From positions 1-36,589 of the forward strand of contig DIUI01000042.1 of NCBI GenBank assembly GCA_002428215.1: a stretch of DNA of 36,589 bases, given 5' to 3'. The translations under genes and the position numbers were made by a program. The DNA is from Prolixibacteraceae bacterium UBA6162. GTDB taxonomy: Bacteria > Bacteroidota > Bacteroidia > Bacteroidales > Prolixibacteraceae. Shown here one piece after another: positions 1-8,116 of the stretch; within the stretch, counting starts at the first letter, position 1, and each line of letters begins with the position of its first letter. The notes below the pieces were generated by a model, which had not been told where the DNA came from, ran no database searches, and worked only from the letters and a program-made list of their open reading frames with translations.

Positions 1-437
1 TTAAATATTATCCCAGCCCCCTGGGTTCCGATTTTCGGGTACACCAGACTCTTTTGCGGGCCGATTTGGTTATCAACCTGGCTGTTGCAGCACAAATAGG
101 AGAAAAAGCAGTGGGCGGAGCAACAGCTGGCTACCTCAGGTCGGTTTGGAGTCTGGAAGGTTGCTCTCCTGCAGGAAACAGCTGCTTGCAGCAGTTGTTA
201 CATTTTCGAAAGCCCGACTTAACGATAAACGAGGTTTGGACAGATGAGGCCAAAGACAGCTCCAGTAAGGCCATGATAAAAAAGGGGGTAGTTGTATCGC
301 TCGACTTACTGCATGCCGATCAGGAGGCTGCACGTTGGTTAGGGCTCGAAAAGAGCAGTTTTGCCGGTGCTGCTCAAATTGATTCAGAACGATTGTGGAA
401 AATCCCTCCTGATTTGACCCAAACCATATACCTGTAG
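1..437 (+). CDS. C-terminal part of a possible DUF362-family protein (5' end outside window)
   Basis: The reading frame is open from the first bases of the window (codons in phase with base 3) to a TAG at 435-437, so the protein begins upstream; a TTG at 54 is internal and is probably not the start. About 145 residues are visible. Three stretches recall the DUF362 domain found in many iron-sulfur-associated proteins: ADLVINL near the window start, PDLTI in the middle, and a GVVVSLDLLHADQEAARWLGL segment resembling the family's closing 'DPVAvDavaa..lGl' element. The family's usual Lys-Thr-His after the first motif is not obvious, so the assignment is tentative. No cysteine cluster is visible in this part. 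It precedes, with a 149-bp gap, an unrelated phosphatase-family gene. A domain search on the full-length protein would settle the identity. Confidence 0.4.
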   Translation, partial: KYYPSPLGSDFRVHQTLLRADLVINLAVAAQIGEKAVGGATAGYLRSVWSLEGCSPAGNSCLQQLLHFRKPDLTINEVWTDEAKDSSSKAMIKKGVVVSLDLLHADQEAARWLGLEKSSFAGAAQIDSERLWKIPPDLTQTIYL

Positions 438-586
438 CCTAAAAACTTTGTGCAATTTTAATAGTCTGTGGGAAGAACTACATCAAATTGAAGAAACCGA
501 AAGGCAAGATATAGCATCGCATTTTACTATATTGATTTCGTTGATATTGAGCATACAAGTAGGCAACTAATTTGAAATAGATTCCG

Positions 587-1738
587 TTGGTATGCCTATA
601 TCTATGGTTCGCAGCGATACTGTATGGTTCAAATTGCTATCTTGCATTAAGTTTAACGCCTATTCCATTTAAATTGAAATTTCCAGCGACAAAATTGCTA
701 CTTGCCGGCAATCTTGCAGTAATCGTACTGCTATTATTTAGCTATGCTGCGCTATTTGTGCCTCCCGATAAATTTTGGGTCATAGCATTGTTTGGATTGG
801 CCTATCCGTGGATCGTTTCAATAAATTTGGTATTTATAGTAATCTGGCTGCTTTTTAAGCCTCGCTGGTCGTTGATCTCAATCGTTTTTATTTTGGCTGG
901 CTGGCCGGTTCTGGGAAGGTTTATGCAAACCGATGGCAAAAAAACCGAAGAAAATGGCATCAGGGTATTATCTTACAACGTAAAATATTTTACCGGAGAA
1001 GAGGGCGTCTTACCACGTGAAACTGCGAAAAGAATAATCTCTTTTTTAGAGCACAACTCACCAGATATTATTTGCCTGCAGGAAGTTACGCTTAGAACCA
1101 ACCAGATTTTTAACCTTGAAGCGGTTCGAAATCAACTGCCAGGCATTCAGCATTATCAGTACGCACGAACCGACCGTACTACCGGTTCTGTTACCTTTAG
1201 TCGATATCCCATAGTAAACATGGAAGAAATTCGGTTTGAAAATTCCGGAAATATCGCCATTTGTACCGATGTAAAAATTTCGGGAGACACCGTGCGGGTT
1301 TTTAATGTGCACCTGCAATCGTACCGATTAATGCCCGACAATTACCGTCTTCTCGAATCACCGGCAATCACCAGTGAGCAAGATCTGCGCGACGCAAAAG
1401 AACTTGGATCGAAGTATCGGTGGGCAGTAAGAAAGCGCGCCGAGCAGTCGCGACTGCTGCGAAGCCATATTGCATCGTCGCCCTATCCTGTTATAGTGTG
1501 TGGCGACTTTAACGACACACCCTCTTCGTATGCTTATCAAACAACCAAAGGGAGTCTTAAAGATGCCTTTAAAGAGTCGGGCAAAGGAATTGGCCAGACC
1601 TATACAGGTTCGCTTGTGCCTTCGTTTCGGATTGATTATATATTGCACAGCAACAATTTCAGCAGTTACAATTTTACCGTACATCTGGCAGACTATAGCG
1701 ACCACAGGCCAATTTCTACTCTGCTTATCAGAAACTAA
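587..1738 (+). CDS. Membrane-anchored endonuclease/exonuclease/phosphatase (EEP) family protein
   Basis: The N-terminal ~110 residues hold two or three hydrophobic segments. The rest is an EEP (DNase I-like) domain with its motifs in order: LSYNVKYF, DIICLQEV (catalytic Glu), VFNVHLQS, VCGDFNDTPSS (Asp/Asn), SFRIDYIL and YSDHRPI (final Asp-His pair). All catalytic residues are present, so it should be an active Mg2+-dependent phosphoesterase; the substrate (nucleic acid, phosphoinositide-like or lipid) cannot be told. The catalytic domain probably sits on one face of the inner membrane. The start is uncertain: no ATG lies near the N-terminus. TTG at 587 is the first start codon after an in-frame stop, while TTG at 674 gives an N-terminus closer to what I know of Bacteroidota relatives. 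A weak promoter-like TTG/TAATTTG pair lies at 547-574. It converges on ribF with a 22-bp gap. Confidence 0.9.
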   Translation: MVCLYLWFAAILYGSNCYLALSLTPIPFKLKFPATKLLLAGNLAVIVLLLFSYAALFVPPDKFWVIALFGLAYPWIVSINLVFIVIWLLFKPRWSLISIVFILAGWPVLGRFMQTDGKKTEENGIRVLSYNVKYFTGEEGVLPRETAKRIISFLEHNSPDIICLQEVTLRTNQIFNLEAVRNQLPGIQHYQYARTDRTTGSVTFSRYPIVNMEEIRFENSGNIAICTDVKISGDTVRVFNVHLQSYRLMPDNYRLLESPAITSEQDLRDAKELGSKYRWAVRKRAEQSRLLRSHIASSPYPVIVCGDFNDTPSSYAYQTTKGSLKDAFKESGKGIGQTYTGSLVPSFRIDYILHSNNFSSYNFTVHLADYSDHRPISTLLIRN

Positions 1739-1760
1739 GAAACAACCTGTTTTATTGATT

Positions 1761-2720
1761 TCAACTGTTAATCTGCAAAGAGTCGAGTTTTTCATTCAGC
1801 AGCTTTTGAGCCACTTGCCTGTCGGTATGAAGCTGCGCTATTAAGGCATTTTTATCGGGAAATTTATGCTCGTCGCGAATTTTAGCGATAAAGAAGATGC
1901 GTAGTTCACCCCCATAAATGTTGCCGTTAAAATCAAAAATATTGACTTCGATGCTTCTGTTGTCGGCGTTGTTATTGAAAGTTGGCCGGGTACCAATATT
2001 TAACATGCCGTTGTAAAGGATACCATCAGATCGAACCCTTACAGCATAAACACCATATCCCGGAATTAACTTATTGACATCCGAGGCCTCGATATTGGCT
2101 GTTGGAAACCCAATGGTTCTTCCCAGCCGCTGCCCTTCCACAACGGTACCCGTGAGGTGGTAGTTGTATCCAAGAAGTAAACTGGCCAAATCAACCGAGC
2201 CATTTTCAAGTGCTGTCCTTATACGTGTCGAACTTATGTTGGCCTCATTCAGAAGCAGCACATCAAGCTTCTCGATTTCGAACCTATATAATTCAGCGCA
2301 TGACTTCAGGTACTCAAAGCCGCCCTCCCGATCTTTGCCAAACCTATGGTCATATCCTACAACCAGGGTGTGGGTTTTTATTTGATCGACCAACACCTTT
2401 TTAACAAAATCGTCGTAACCCAAAGCAGCAAACTCAGTTGTAAAAGGGAAAATAATCAGATGATCGATTCCAGCCTTCTTAAAGCGTTCAACTTTTTCAT
2501 CGAGTGTGGTAAGCAGCCTTAGATTTTGCTCTTCCGGCCTAACAACGACTCGGGGGTGGGGGTGGAATGTAAACACTACAGATTCTCCTTCAGCCTCCAG
2601 GGCAAGTTCCTTCAGCCGGTCAAGTACTTTCAAATGGCCCAGATGGACACCGTCGAAGGTTCCAATGGTCACAACCGGATTAGTTACCTTAAAATCGCTG
2701 AGATTATTATATATTTTCAC
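1761..2720 (-). CDS. ribF: Bifunctional riboflavin kinase / FAD synthetase
   Basis: This enzyme phosphorylates riboflavin to FMN and adenylylates FMN to FAD in the cytosol. The N-terminal adenylyltransferase domain shows TIGTFDGVHLGH near residues 18-29 (the HxGH nucleotidyltransferase signature) and SSTRIR. The C-terminal kinase domain shows GTVVEGQRLGRTIGFPTANI with the usual GFPTAN motif, then a Gly-Thr-Arg-Pro-Thr-Phe segment. Its 319 residues are typical. The start is GTG at 2720; no in-frame ATG fits further upstream. A -7-like TATTTTTG lies about 20 bp upstream. Its products supply the flavin enzymes encoded here (NQR, GlpD), but the gene is not in an operon with them. Confidence 0.97.
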   Translation of the reverse strand: MKIYNNLSDFKVTNPVVTIGTFDGVHLGHLKVLDRLKELALEAEGESVVFTFHPHPRVVVRPEEQNLRLLTTLDEKVERFKKAGIDHLIIFPFTTEFAALGYDDFVKKVLVDQIKTHTLVVGYDHRFGKDREGGFEYLKSCAELYRFEIEKLDVLLLNEANISSTRIRTALENGSVDLASLLLGYNYHLTGTVVEGQRLGRTIGFPTANIEASDVNKLIPGYGVYAVRVRSDGILYNGMLNIGTRPTFNNNADNRSIEVNIFDFNGNIYGGELRIFFIAKIRDEHKFPDKNALIAQLHTDRQVAQKLLNEKLDSLQINS

Positions 2721-2739
2721 GCTCCCGAAAACTTGAAGC

Positions 2740-2747
2740 CAAAAATA
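2740..2747 (-). promoter_or_regulatory. Probable ribF promoter, -7 element TATTTTTG
   Basis: On the minus strand this matches the Bacteroidota -7 consensus TAnnTTTG exactly. Its last base is 20 bp upstream of the ribF GTG. The -33 region is weak (TCTGG rather than TTTG, about 19 bp further up). Confidence 0.42.
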
Positions 2748-2792
2748 TAAAATAATTATCTTCGCACCAGATTAATTGATGGTTGCACAATA

Positions 2793-2819
2793 CAACCTCC
2801 CCAAATAACCGGGGAGTTG
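2793..2819. repeat. GC-rich inverted repeat in the ribF/lipoprotein divergent region
   Basis: The arms CAACCTCCCC and GGGGAGTTG pair over nine bases with one bulged C and an 8-base loop. No T-run follows on either strand, so it is not a standard terminator. It stands out in an otherwise A/T-rich 207-bp gap between divergent genes. It could be a protein binding site or a leader hairpin; the role is unknown. Confidence 0.4.
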
Positions 2820-2927
2820 CCAATGAATATTTGTAAAAAATTAGATCTTTGGACGAAACCTAAATCAATTTGGTTCAAAAATATTGGCTGCAACCATTCT
2901 AAAACTTAATAAACTAACAAGAATCAG

Positions 2928-4079
2928 ATGAAGAAAGCGTGGTTATTCATCGTAGTAGTGATCGCAGTTCTGGCAGGTTGCAGTAAACCGGAAAAATTTA
3001 TACTTACCGGTCAAATTACCAATGCCGAAGGCAGAATGATTTATCTTGAAGAGTTAAAAGTCGCTAAAGTTAACCCTCTCGATTCGGTCAAGATCAATAA
3101 AAACGGCGAGTTTTCGTTCAAATACCATGTTGGAATGCCAACATTCTTCCTGCTTCGTTTGAGTGAAGATAATTTCGTGACTCTATTGGTCGACTCTGCC
3201 GAGCAGATTACTATTAAGGCCGACGCTTTGAATTTTGCCAAGGAATACAGCTTAGAAGGTTCGCCGGGCTCAGCTCTGGTTCAGGAACTCAATTCCCGGC
3301 TTAACAGAACCAAGCAGAAACTCGATTCGGTATCCCTGCTCTACACTTACTATGCAGAAAGGCCAAATTATCAAGACCTTAAATCACAACTCGACGATGC
3401 ATACAACGATATTGTCGAAGAACAGGTTGCCTATTCCACCAATTTTGTCCAGGAAAACCCATTTTCTATGGCGAGTGTTCTGGCGCTGTATCAGAAGTTC
3501 GACGACGAAAACTATGTGGTACGCGATCTGCAGTCTTTGCGTGTTGCCGCTTCGGCCCTTAATGCATTCTATCCTGAGTCGGAACATGTAAAAGCACTCT
3601 ATCAGAACACCTTGCAATTGCTTGCACAGGAACGAACCGCTGAAATAAGCAGGTTAATCGACGAATCGGGCGTTAACAGTCCGGAGATTATTTTACCAGA
3701 TAAAAACGACAGGGAGGTTGCACTCTCCTCTTTAAGAGGAAAATATGTATTGCTCCACTTCTGGTCGGCCGTTGATCAAAACTCACGTATTATGAACCCG
3801 GTACTTGCAGAAGCTTATCAGAAATACCGCTCCAGGGGATTTGAAATCTATCAGGTAAGCGTTGATGTAAACCGCCAGAACTGGCTCGACGCCATTGAGG
3901 ACGACAGACTTACCTGGGTTAATGTTGGAGATATGAATGGCAGCTCAATGGCTACCTTGCATTACAACATTCAGCGGGTGCCTTCCAATTATCTGCTCGA
4001 CCGTGAGGGCCGGATTGTTGCCAGAGATTTAGTGGGACCGGCTCTGGACCGCGCGCTTACAGCTGTATTCAACCAATAG
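2928..4079 (+). CDS. Lipoprotein with DUF4369-like N-terminus and a CxxC-less thioredoxin-like domain
   Basis: A signal peptide ends in a textbook lipobox, LAGC with Cys18, so the mature protein is lipid-anchored in the periplasm or outer membrane. Residues ~25-120 (beginning FILTGQITNAEGRMIYLEEL) look like the DUF4369 domain common in Bacteroidota. A helical linker follows to about residue 250. Residues ~253-383 look like a TlpA/AhpC thioredoxin fold: LRGKYVLLHFW, then a helix, then RVPSNYLLDREGRIVARDL containing the cis-Pro element. At the site where the family carries WCxxC the sequence reads WSAVDQNSR, so both redox cysteines are missing. It is therefore unlikely to act as a disulfide reductase and may bind a partner or ligand. 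The gene is followed 44 bp later by an LpxH-like gene on the same strand. No clear promoter was found. Confidence 0.85.
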   Translation: MKKAWLFIVVVIAVLAGCSKPEKFILTGQITNAEGRMIYLEELKVAKVNPLDSVKINKNGEFSFKYHVGMPTFFLLRLSEDNFVTLLVDSAEQITIKADALNFAKEYSLEGSPGSALVQELNSRLNRTKQKLDSVSLLYTYYAERPNYQDLKSQLDDAYNDIVEEQVAYSTNFVQENPFSMASVLALYQKFDDENYVVRDLQSLRVAASALNAFYPESEHVKALYQNTLQLLAQERTAEISRLIDESGVNSPEIILPDKNDREVALSSLRGKYVLLHFWSAVDQNSRIMNPVLAEAYQKYRSRGFEIYQVSVDVNRQNWLDAIEDDRLTWVNVGDMNGSSMATLHYNIQRVPSNYLLDREGRIVARDLVGPALDRALTAVFNQ

Positions 4080-4123
4080 CAGGCATTCGCCCCGGCGATT
4101 CCGGGATTATTAACGATGGTGTC

Positions 4124-4870
4124 TTGACCAAAAGAGATAAAATATACTTCGTTTCAGATGTTCACCTGGGTTCGCCTGCACTGAGCAACAACCGGGAAAG
4201 GGAGCGGCTTTTCGCCGACTGGCTGCATAACATCTCAAGCGATGCCAGGGAACTCTACCTGATGGGCGACATTTTTGATTTTTGGTTTGAGTTTCGCAAG
4301 GTCGTACCGCGAGGTTATACCAGGGTTCTGGGTCGGCTGGCGGAATTAACCGACATGGGAATTTCGGTACATTTCTTTACCGGAAACCACGATATGTGGG
4401 TTTTCGATTATCTTCCGCAGGAAATAGGAGTTATAGTTCACAAGGAGCCTCTTATTACAGAACTGATGGGTAAAAAATTCTTCTTAGCCCACGGAGATGG
4501 TCTTGATAAAAGCGACACTGGCTACTTGTTGCTTAAAAAGATATTCTCGAACCCATTTCTGCAGTGGCTTTACGCCCGGCTGCATCCCAATTTCTCGTTG
4601 CATGTCGCACAGCTTTGGTCGACAAAAAGCCGTAAAAACAAGAAACCCAATAAAACCTTCGACCCTACCAGCGAGGGCATGTACAGATATGCAGCCTCGC
4701 TTCTTAAAAGGGAGCACTTCGATTTCTTTGTCATGGGACACCGCCATAAAATGGTTCAGATACCTATTGGAACCGACAGTCATTATGTTTTACTGGGAGA
4801 TTGGATAGAGGCCTACTCATACGGGGTTTTCGATGGCGAAAAATTTGAATTGAAGAAGCTGAAGCTTTAG
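4124..4870 (+). CDS. lpxH: UDP-2,3-diacylglucosamine diphosphatase, LpxH-like metallophosphoesterase
   Basis: Calcineurin-like phosphoesterase motifs appear in order: SDVHLG near the N-terminus, GDIFDFWFE, GNHDMW, AHGDG and GHRH near the C-terminus, giving the metal-binding Asp/His/Asp/Asn/His/His/His set. The FWFE element and the 248-residue length fit Bacteroidota LpxH-type enzymes, which cleave UDP-2,3-diacylglucosamine to lipid X in lipid A synthesis at the inner membrane. The start is TTG at 4124: the only nearby ATG, at 4116, is in another frame and hits a stop after two codons. A small hairpin (CCCGG/CCGGG, 4091-4105) lies just upstream. The exact substrate rests on family resemblance; a general UDP-sugar phosphatase is possible. 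Confidence 0.84.
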   Translation: MTKRDKIYFVSDVHLGSPALSNNRERERLFADWLHNISSDARELYLMGDIFDFWFEFRKVVPRGYTRVLGRLAELTDMGISVHFFTGNHDMWVFDYLPQEIGVIVHKEPLITELMGKKFFLAHGDGLDKSDTGYLLLKKIFSNPFLQWLYARLHPNFSLHVAQLWSTKSRKNKKPNKTFDPTSEGMYRYAASLLKREHFDFFVMGHRHKMVQIPIGTDSHYVLLGDWIEAYSYGVFDGEKFELKKLKL

Positions 4871-4948
4871 CAATACTGCGGGATTATTGTAAGATGTTTA
4901 AATGAACATCAATGCTGAAGGGAATTTCTGAATTACATCCTGTTATTT

Positions 4949-4979
4949 TTGTGGTTGCTTTACGGAATCAGTAATTTTG
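4949..4979 (+). promoter_or_regulatory. Promoter of the FabH-like gene (TTG - 20 bp - TAATTTTG)
   Basis: TTG at 4949-4951 and TAATTTTG at 4972-4979 match the Bacteroidota -33/-7 pattern with a 20-bp spacer, 26 bp before the ATG at 5006. A second -7-like match, TATTTTTG, overlaps the -33 at 4944-4951. This placement argues against any start of the gene upstream of 5006. Confidence 0.7.
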
Positions 4980-5005
4980 TTGTCAATTTGAATCAGACTG
5001 ATTGT

Positions 5006-6088
5006 ATGAGTGCAAATTTTCAAACCATCATTATCGGATCGGGGAGCTATGTTCCCCCGGTGATAATAGATAATTCCCATTTCAAAGATTCTTCGTTTTA
5101 CGACCCTGCCACCCGCAAGCCTTTTGAAAAGGAGAACGAAGAAATTATCGAGAAATTCAGGGAGATTACCAACATTGAGGAGCGTCGGTGGGCAAATCCG
5201 TCGGATGTAACATCGGATCTTGGATACAAGGCAGCACTCGATGCCATAAACTCGGCGGGAATTGACCCTGAAAGTTTAGATTTTATTATTGCTGCCCACA
5301 ATTTTGGAGATATGGCGGCTGATAACTACAGAGCCTCCATGGTACCTTATGTCGCTGCCCGTATAAAGCAGAAACTCGGCTTGAAAAATCCGCATATGTT
5401 TGCACACGATGTGATTGCCGGTTGTCCGGGTTGGGTACAGGCTTTAATTGTGGCCGATCTTTACATCCGTTCGGGGCAATACAAACGCGGACTGGTAGTA
5501 GGGTCTGATATTACCAGCAGAGTAGCCGATCCCAACGACCGTGATGCCATGATCTTTTCGGACGGTGCCGGTGCAGTAATTGTGGAGGGACTAAAAACCG
5601 ATGAACAGGTGGGAATACTCGCACATGCAATGCAGACCGATGCCCTAGAGGCCGACTATCTGATTATGGATGAATCGCTCAATCCAGGCTACGGCAAACG
5701 CGACCTGTTTATCAGAATGCAGGGGCACAAGGTATATGTATATGCACTGACCAATGTGCCTAAGGTGGTAAAAAAGAGTCTTTTACTTGCAGGTCTAACC
5801 CTCGACGATGTAGCAAAAGTGCTCATTCATCAGGCCAACGAAAAAATGGATCAGGCGATTTTAGATCGCGTTTTCCGTTTGTACGGAGCCAGAGAGATTC
5901 CTAAAGAGGTAATGCCCATGACCATCAACAAACTGGGTAACTCCTCGTCGGCAACAGTCCCTACCCTATATGATCTCATTGCCAAAGGAAAACTTGGCAA
6001 CCACCAGTTCAAAAGCAGGGATGTTATTCTTTTTACATCGGTTGGTGCCGGAATGATGATCAATTCGGTGGTTTACCGCTTCCCATAA
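5006..6088 (+). CDS. FabH-like 3-oxoacyl-ACP synthase III family protein
   Basis: This is a 360-residue thiolase-fold protein with the FabH catalytic triad: Cys140 in GCPGW, His in IHQANEKMD, and Asn in KLGNSSSATVP. FSDGAGAV and the closing TSVGAGMM are also family marks. Between the first strand and the usual ERR motif it carries a longer segment (FYDPATRKPFEKENEEIIEKF), which I associate with a widespread Bacteroidota subgroup distinct from housekeeping FabH. It should condense an acyl-CoA or acyl-ACP with a malonyl-type extender; the substrate and pathway are unknown. It stands alone, with its own promoter, between lpxH and the convergent clpX, not in a fab cluster. The ATG at 5006 is chosen over an upstream TTG at 4949 because the promoter overlaps the latter. 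Confidence 0.9.
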   Translation: MSANFQTIIIGSGSYVPPVIIDNSHFKDSSFYDPATRKPFEKENEEIIEKFREITNIEERRWANPSDVTSDLGYKAALDAINSAGIDPESLDFIIAAHNFGDMAADNYRASMVPYVAARIKQKLGLKNPHMFAHDVIAGCPGWVQALIVADLYIRSGQYKRGLVVGSDITSRVADPNDRDAMIFSDGAGAVIVEGLKTDEQVGILAHAMQTDALEADYLIMDESLNPGYGKRDLFIRMQGHKVYVYALTNVPKVVKKSLLLAGLTLDDVAKVLIHQANEKMDQAILDRVFRLYGAREIPKEVMPMTINKLGNSSSATVPTLYDLIAKGKLGNHQFKSRDVILFTSVGAGMMINSVVYRFP

Positions 6089-6098
6089 TTTCGTTTGA

Positions 6099-6120
6099 CC
6101 GGAAAAGTTATCCGGCTTTT
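6099..6120 (+). terminator. Candidate terminator of the FabH-like gene, overlapping the clpX stop
   Basis: CCGGA and TCCGG form a five-pair stem around a 7-base loop, followed by CTTTT. The clpX stop codon (6108-6110) lies in the loop, so the convergent genes share this DNA. The stem is short, hence moderate confidence. Confidence 0.4.
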
Positions 6121-7340
6121 AAGGACGAAAACCGGGTTTTATCAATTTTCTCGCGTGCGTATTCCAACGTAATTGACAGTTTGGTTGAGGTATCGGATGG
6201 TGAATGAAACATGGCATCGACCATGATATTCTCGCAAATAGAACGAAGTCCGCGTGCTCCCAATTTAAACTCTACGGCAAGATCTACAATATAATTGAGT
6301 GCCTCCTCATCGAAAGTAAGTTCAATTTTGTCGAGTTGAAACAACTTGATATACTGACGGATGATTGAATTTTTAGGCTCAGTAAGAATCCGTCTGAGGG
6401 TTTGACGATCGAGCGGATCCAGATATGCCAGAACGGGCAACCGCCCAATAATTTCCGGAATCATTCCAAATGCCCTTAAGTCGTGAGGTGAAACATATTG
6501 CAAAAGATTCTGCCGCTCCACGCGGTGACCCTTTTGGGCTGTTCCGTATCCAATCACCTTGGTATTGAGTCGTTGGGCAATCTTTCGTTCAATACCATCG
6601 AACGCACCTCCACAGATAAAAAGAATATTTTTGGTGTCTACGGGGATTAGTTTCTGTTCGGGATGTTTTCGTCCACCTTGCGGTGGTACATTCACGATCG
6701 AACCTTCGAGCAGTTTAAGAAGACCCTGCTGGACACCCTCGCCCGAAACATCGCGGGTAATCGATGGGTTGTCGCCTTTACGGGCAATTTTGTCGATTTC
6801 GTCAATAAATACAATCCCCCGCTCGGCGGCTTCAACATTATAATCGGCAGCCTGAAGCAAACGGGTAAGCAGGCTTTCGATGTCTTCGCCCACGTATCCC
6901 GCTTCGGTAAGAACCGTAGCATCGACGATGGTAAAAGGAACGTGCAACATACGGGCAATGGTTCTGGCCAACAATGTTTTTCCTGTACCAGTCTCTCCTA
7001 CCAAAATGATATTGGATTTCTCGATCTCTGTTTCATCATCGTCAATCTGCTGCCGGAGTCGCTTGTAGTGGTTATAAACCGCTACTGACAAAACTTTCTT
7101 TGCCTGATCCTGTCCAATTATATACTGATCGAGAAAAGCCTTGATTTCAATTGGTTTGAGCAATTTTAACCCGTTCATGTCGAAATCGGGAGCGTGTTTT
7201 AGCTCTTCCAAAATGATATTATGAGCCTGCTCAGCGCAGTTATCGCAGATGTGACCTTCAATTCCGGCAAGAAGCAGATTTACCTCCCCTTTTTTCCTGC
7301 CACAAAAGGAACATTTATCTTCTTTACTCCTTGCACTCAT
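6108..7340 (-). CDS. clpX: ATP-dependent Clp protease ATP-binding subunit ClpX
   Basis: This AAA+ unfoldase recognises substrates and feeds them to ClpP in the cytosol. An N-terminal zinc-binding domain has Cys10, Cys13, Cys32 and Cys35. Walker A GETGTGKT is at residues 115-122 and Walker B reads IVFIDEIDKIA. The pore loops GYVGED and RKH are present, and the ClpP-docking loop reads VIGYG (IGF in E. coli). The 410-residue length is normal. The ATG abuts the clpP stop with no gap, so the two are almost certainly co-transcribed, giving matched amounts of both partners. Its 3' end converges on the FabH-like gene. Confidence 0.98.
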   Translation of the reverse strand: MSARSKEDKCSFCGRKKGEVNLLLAGIEGHICDNCAEQAHNIILEELKHAPDFDMNGLKLLKPIEIKAFLDQYIIGQDQAKKVLSVAVYNHYKRLRQQIDDDETEIEKSNIILVGETGTGKTLLARTIARMLHVPFTIVDATVLTEAGYVGEDIESLLTRLLQAADYNVEAAERGIVFIDEIDKIARKGDNPSITRDVSGEGVQQGLLKLLEGSIVNVPPQGGRKHPEQKLIPVDTKNILFICGGAFDGIERKIAQRLNTKVIGYGTAQKGHRVERQNLLQYVSPHDLRAFGMIPEIIGRLPVLAYLDPLDRQTLRRILTEPKNSIIRQYIKLFQLDKIELTFDEEALNYIVDLAVEFKLGARGLRSICENIMVDAMFHSPSDTSTKLSITLEYAREKIDKTRFSSLKAG

Positions 7341-8021
7341 TTATTTAACGGTGTTCTTTTCCAGAATTTCATCAATCATACCATATTCCACAGCCTCCTT
7401 CGATGTCATCCAGTAGTCGCGGTCACCATCTTTTTCAACCTGTTCAACAGATTTTCCAGTATGTTCGGCCAATATGGTATAGAGTTCATTCTTTATTTTC
7501 ATAATTTCTCTGGCCGTAATCTCGATGTCGGAAGCCTGACCAGAGGCGCCCCCCATGGGCTGGTGGATCATAATTCGGGAATGCCGGAGGGCCGAACGTT
7601 TTCCTTTGGTTCCAGCAGTAAGCAGAATTGCACCCATTGAGGCAGCCATTCCGGTACATATTGTGGCTATATCAGCCGTTATATACTGCATGGTGTCATA
7701 TATACCCAATCCGGCATAAACTGAGCCTCCCGGCGAGTTAAAATAGATCTGAATATCCTTGGTGGGGTCGGTTGACTCCAAAAAAAGCAATTGGGCCTGA
7801 ATGATGTTGGCAACAGTATCGTCGATGGGAACTCCCAGAAAAATAATGCGGTCCATCATTAATCTGGAAAATACATCCATGGTTGCAATGTTCATTTGCC
7901 GCTCTTCAATAATGGTTGGCGAAATGTAATATCCATAGGCCGAAGTGAAGCGATGCATGGTCATACTACTGATGCCGGCATGTTTGGTAGCGTATTTCCG
8001 AAAATCGTCGTTAATATTCAT
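7341..8021 (-). CDS. clpP: ATP-dependent Clp protease proteolytic subunit ClpP
   Basis: This serine peptidase forms the ClpXP/ClpAP chamber. From ATG 8021 the protein has 226 residues, with Ser128 in GMAASMG, His153 in MIHQPMGG and a downstream Asp in [18 protein letters not shown] is a further family mark. The frame is open to an ATG at 8087, but that would leave almost no leader after the probable promoter (-7 at 8098-8105) and would add a non-conserved 22-residue extension, so 8021 is preferred. The N-terminus is still about 30 residues longer than mature E. coli ClpP and may be processed. It lies between tig and clpX, the classical tig-clpP-clpX order. Confidence 0.97.
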   Translation of the reverse strand: MNINDDFRKYATKHAGISSMTMHRFTSAYGYYISPTIIEERQMNIATMDVFSRLMMDRIIFLGVPIDDTVANIIQAQLLFLESTDPTKDIQIYFNSPGGSVYAGLGIYDTMQYITADIATICTGMAASMGAILLTAGTKGKRSALRHSRIMIHQPMGGASGQASDIEITAREIMKIKNELYTILAEHTGKSVEQVEKDGDRDYWMTSKEAVEYGMIDEILEKNTVK

Positions 8022-8097
8022 AGCACTCAAATCCTGAAGGTTAGAAAAACAAGCCACGATCCGAAAGCAAAGTTGCATCGGATTCAATGACCAGTTA

Positions 8098-8105
8098 CAA
8101 AGGTA
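8098..8105 (-). promoter_or_regulatory. Probable clpP-clpX promoter, -7 element TACCTTTG
   Basis: This is an exact match to TAnnTTTG on the minus strand, about 77 bp before the clpP ATG at 8021. The -33 region is GTTC about 19 bp upstream, a poor match. The same TACCTTTG octamer precedes the tRNA-Leu gene. It would let clpPX be transcribed independently of tig. Confidence 0.55.
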
Positions 8106-8116
8106 TATAAAATTGA

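Noticed and set aside
2721..2760. FMN riboswitch before ribF
   Set aside because: The probable ribF leader is only about 15 bases long, far too short for an FMN aptamer, and no RFN-like stems are visible.
4091..4105. CCCGG-CGATT-CCGGG hairpin as a terminator of the lipoprotein gene
   Set aside because: The stem is only 5 bp with no T-run; too weak to call, though it may affect lpxH translation.
8022..8087. A 22-residue N-terminal extension of ClpP from ATG 8087
   Set aside because: The likely -7 element at 8098-8105 would leave about 5 bases of leader, and the extension is not conserved in ClpP.
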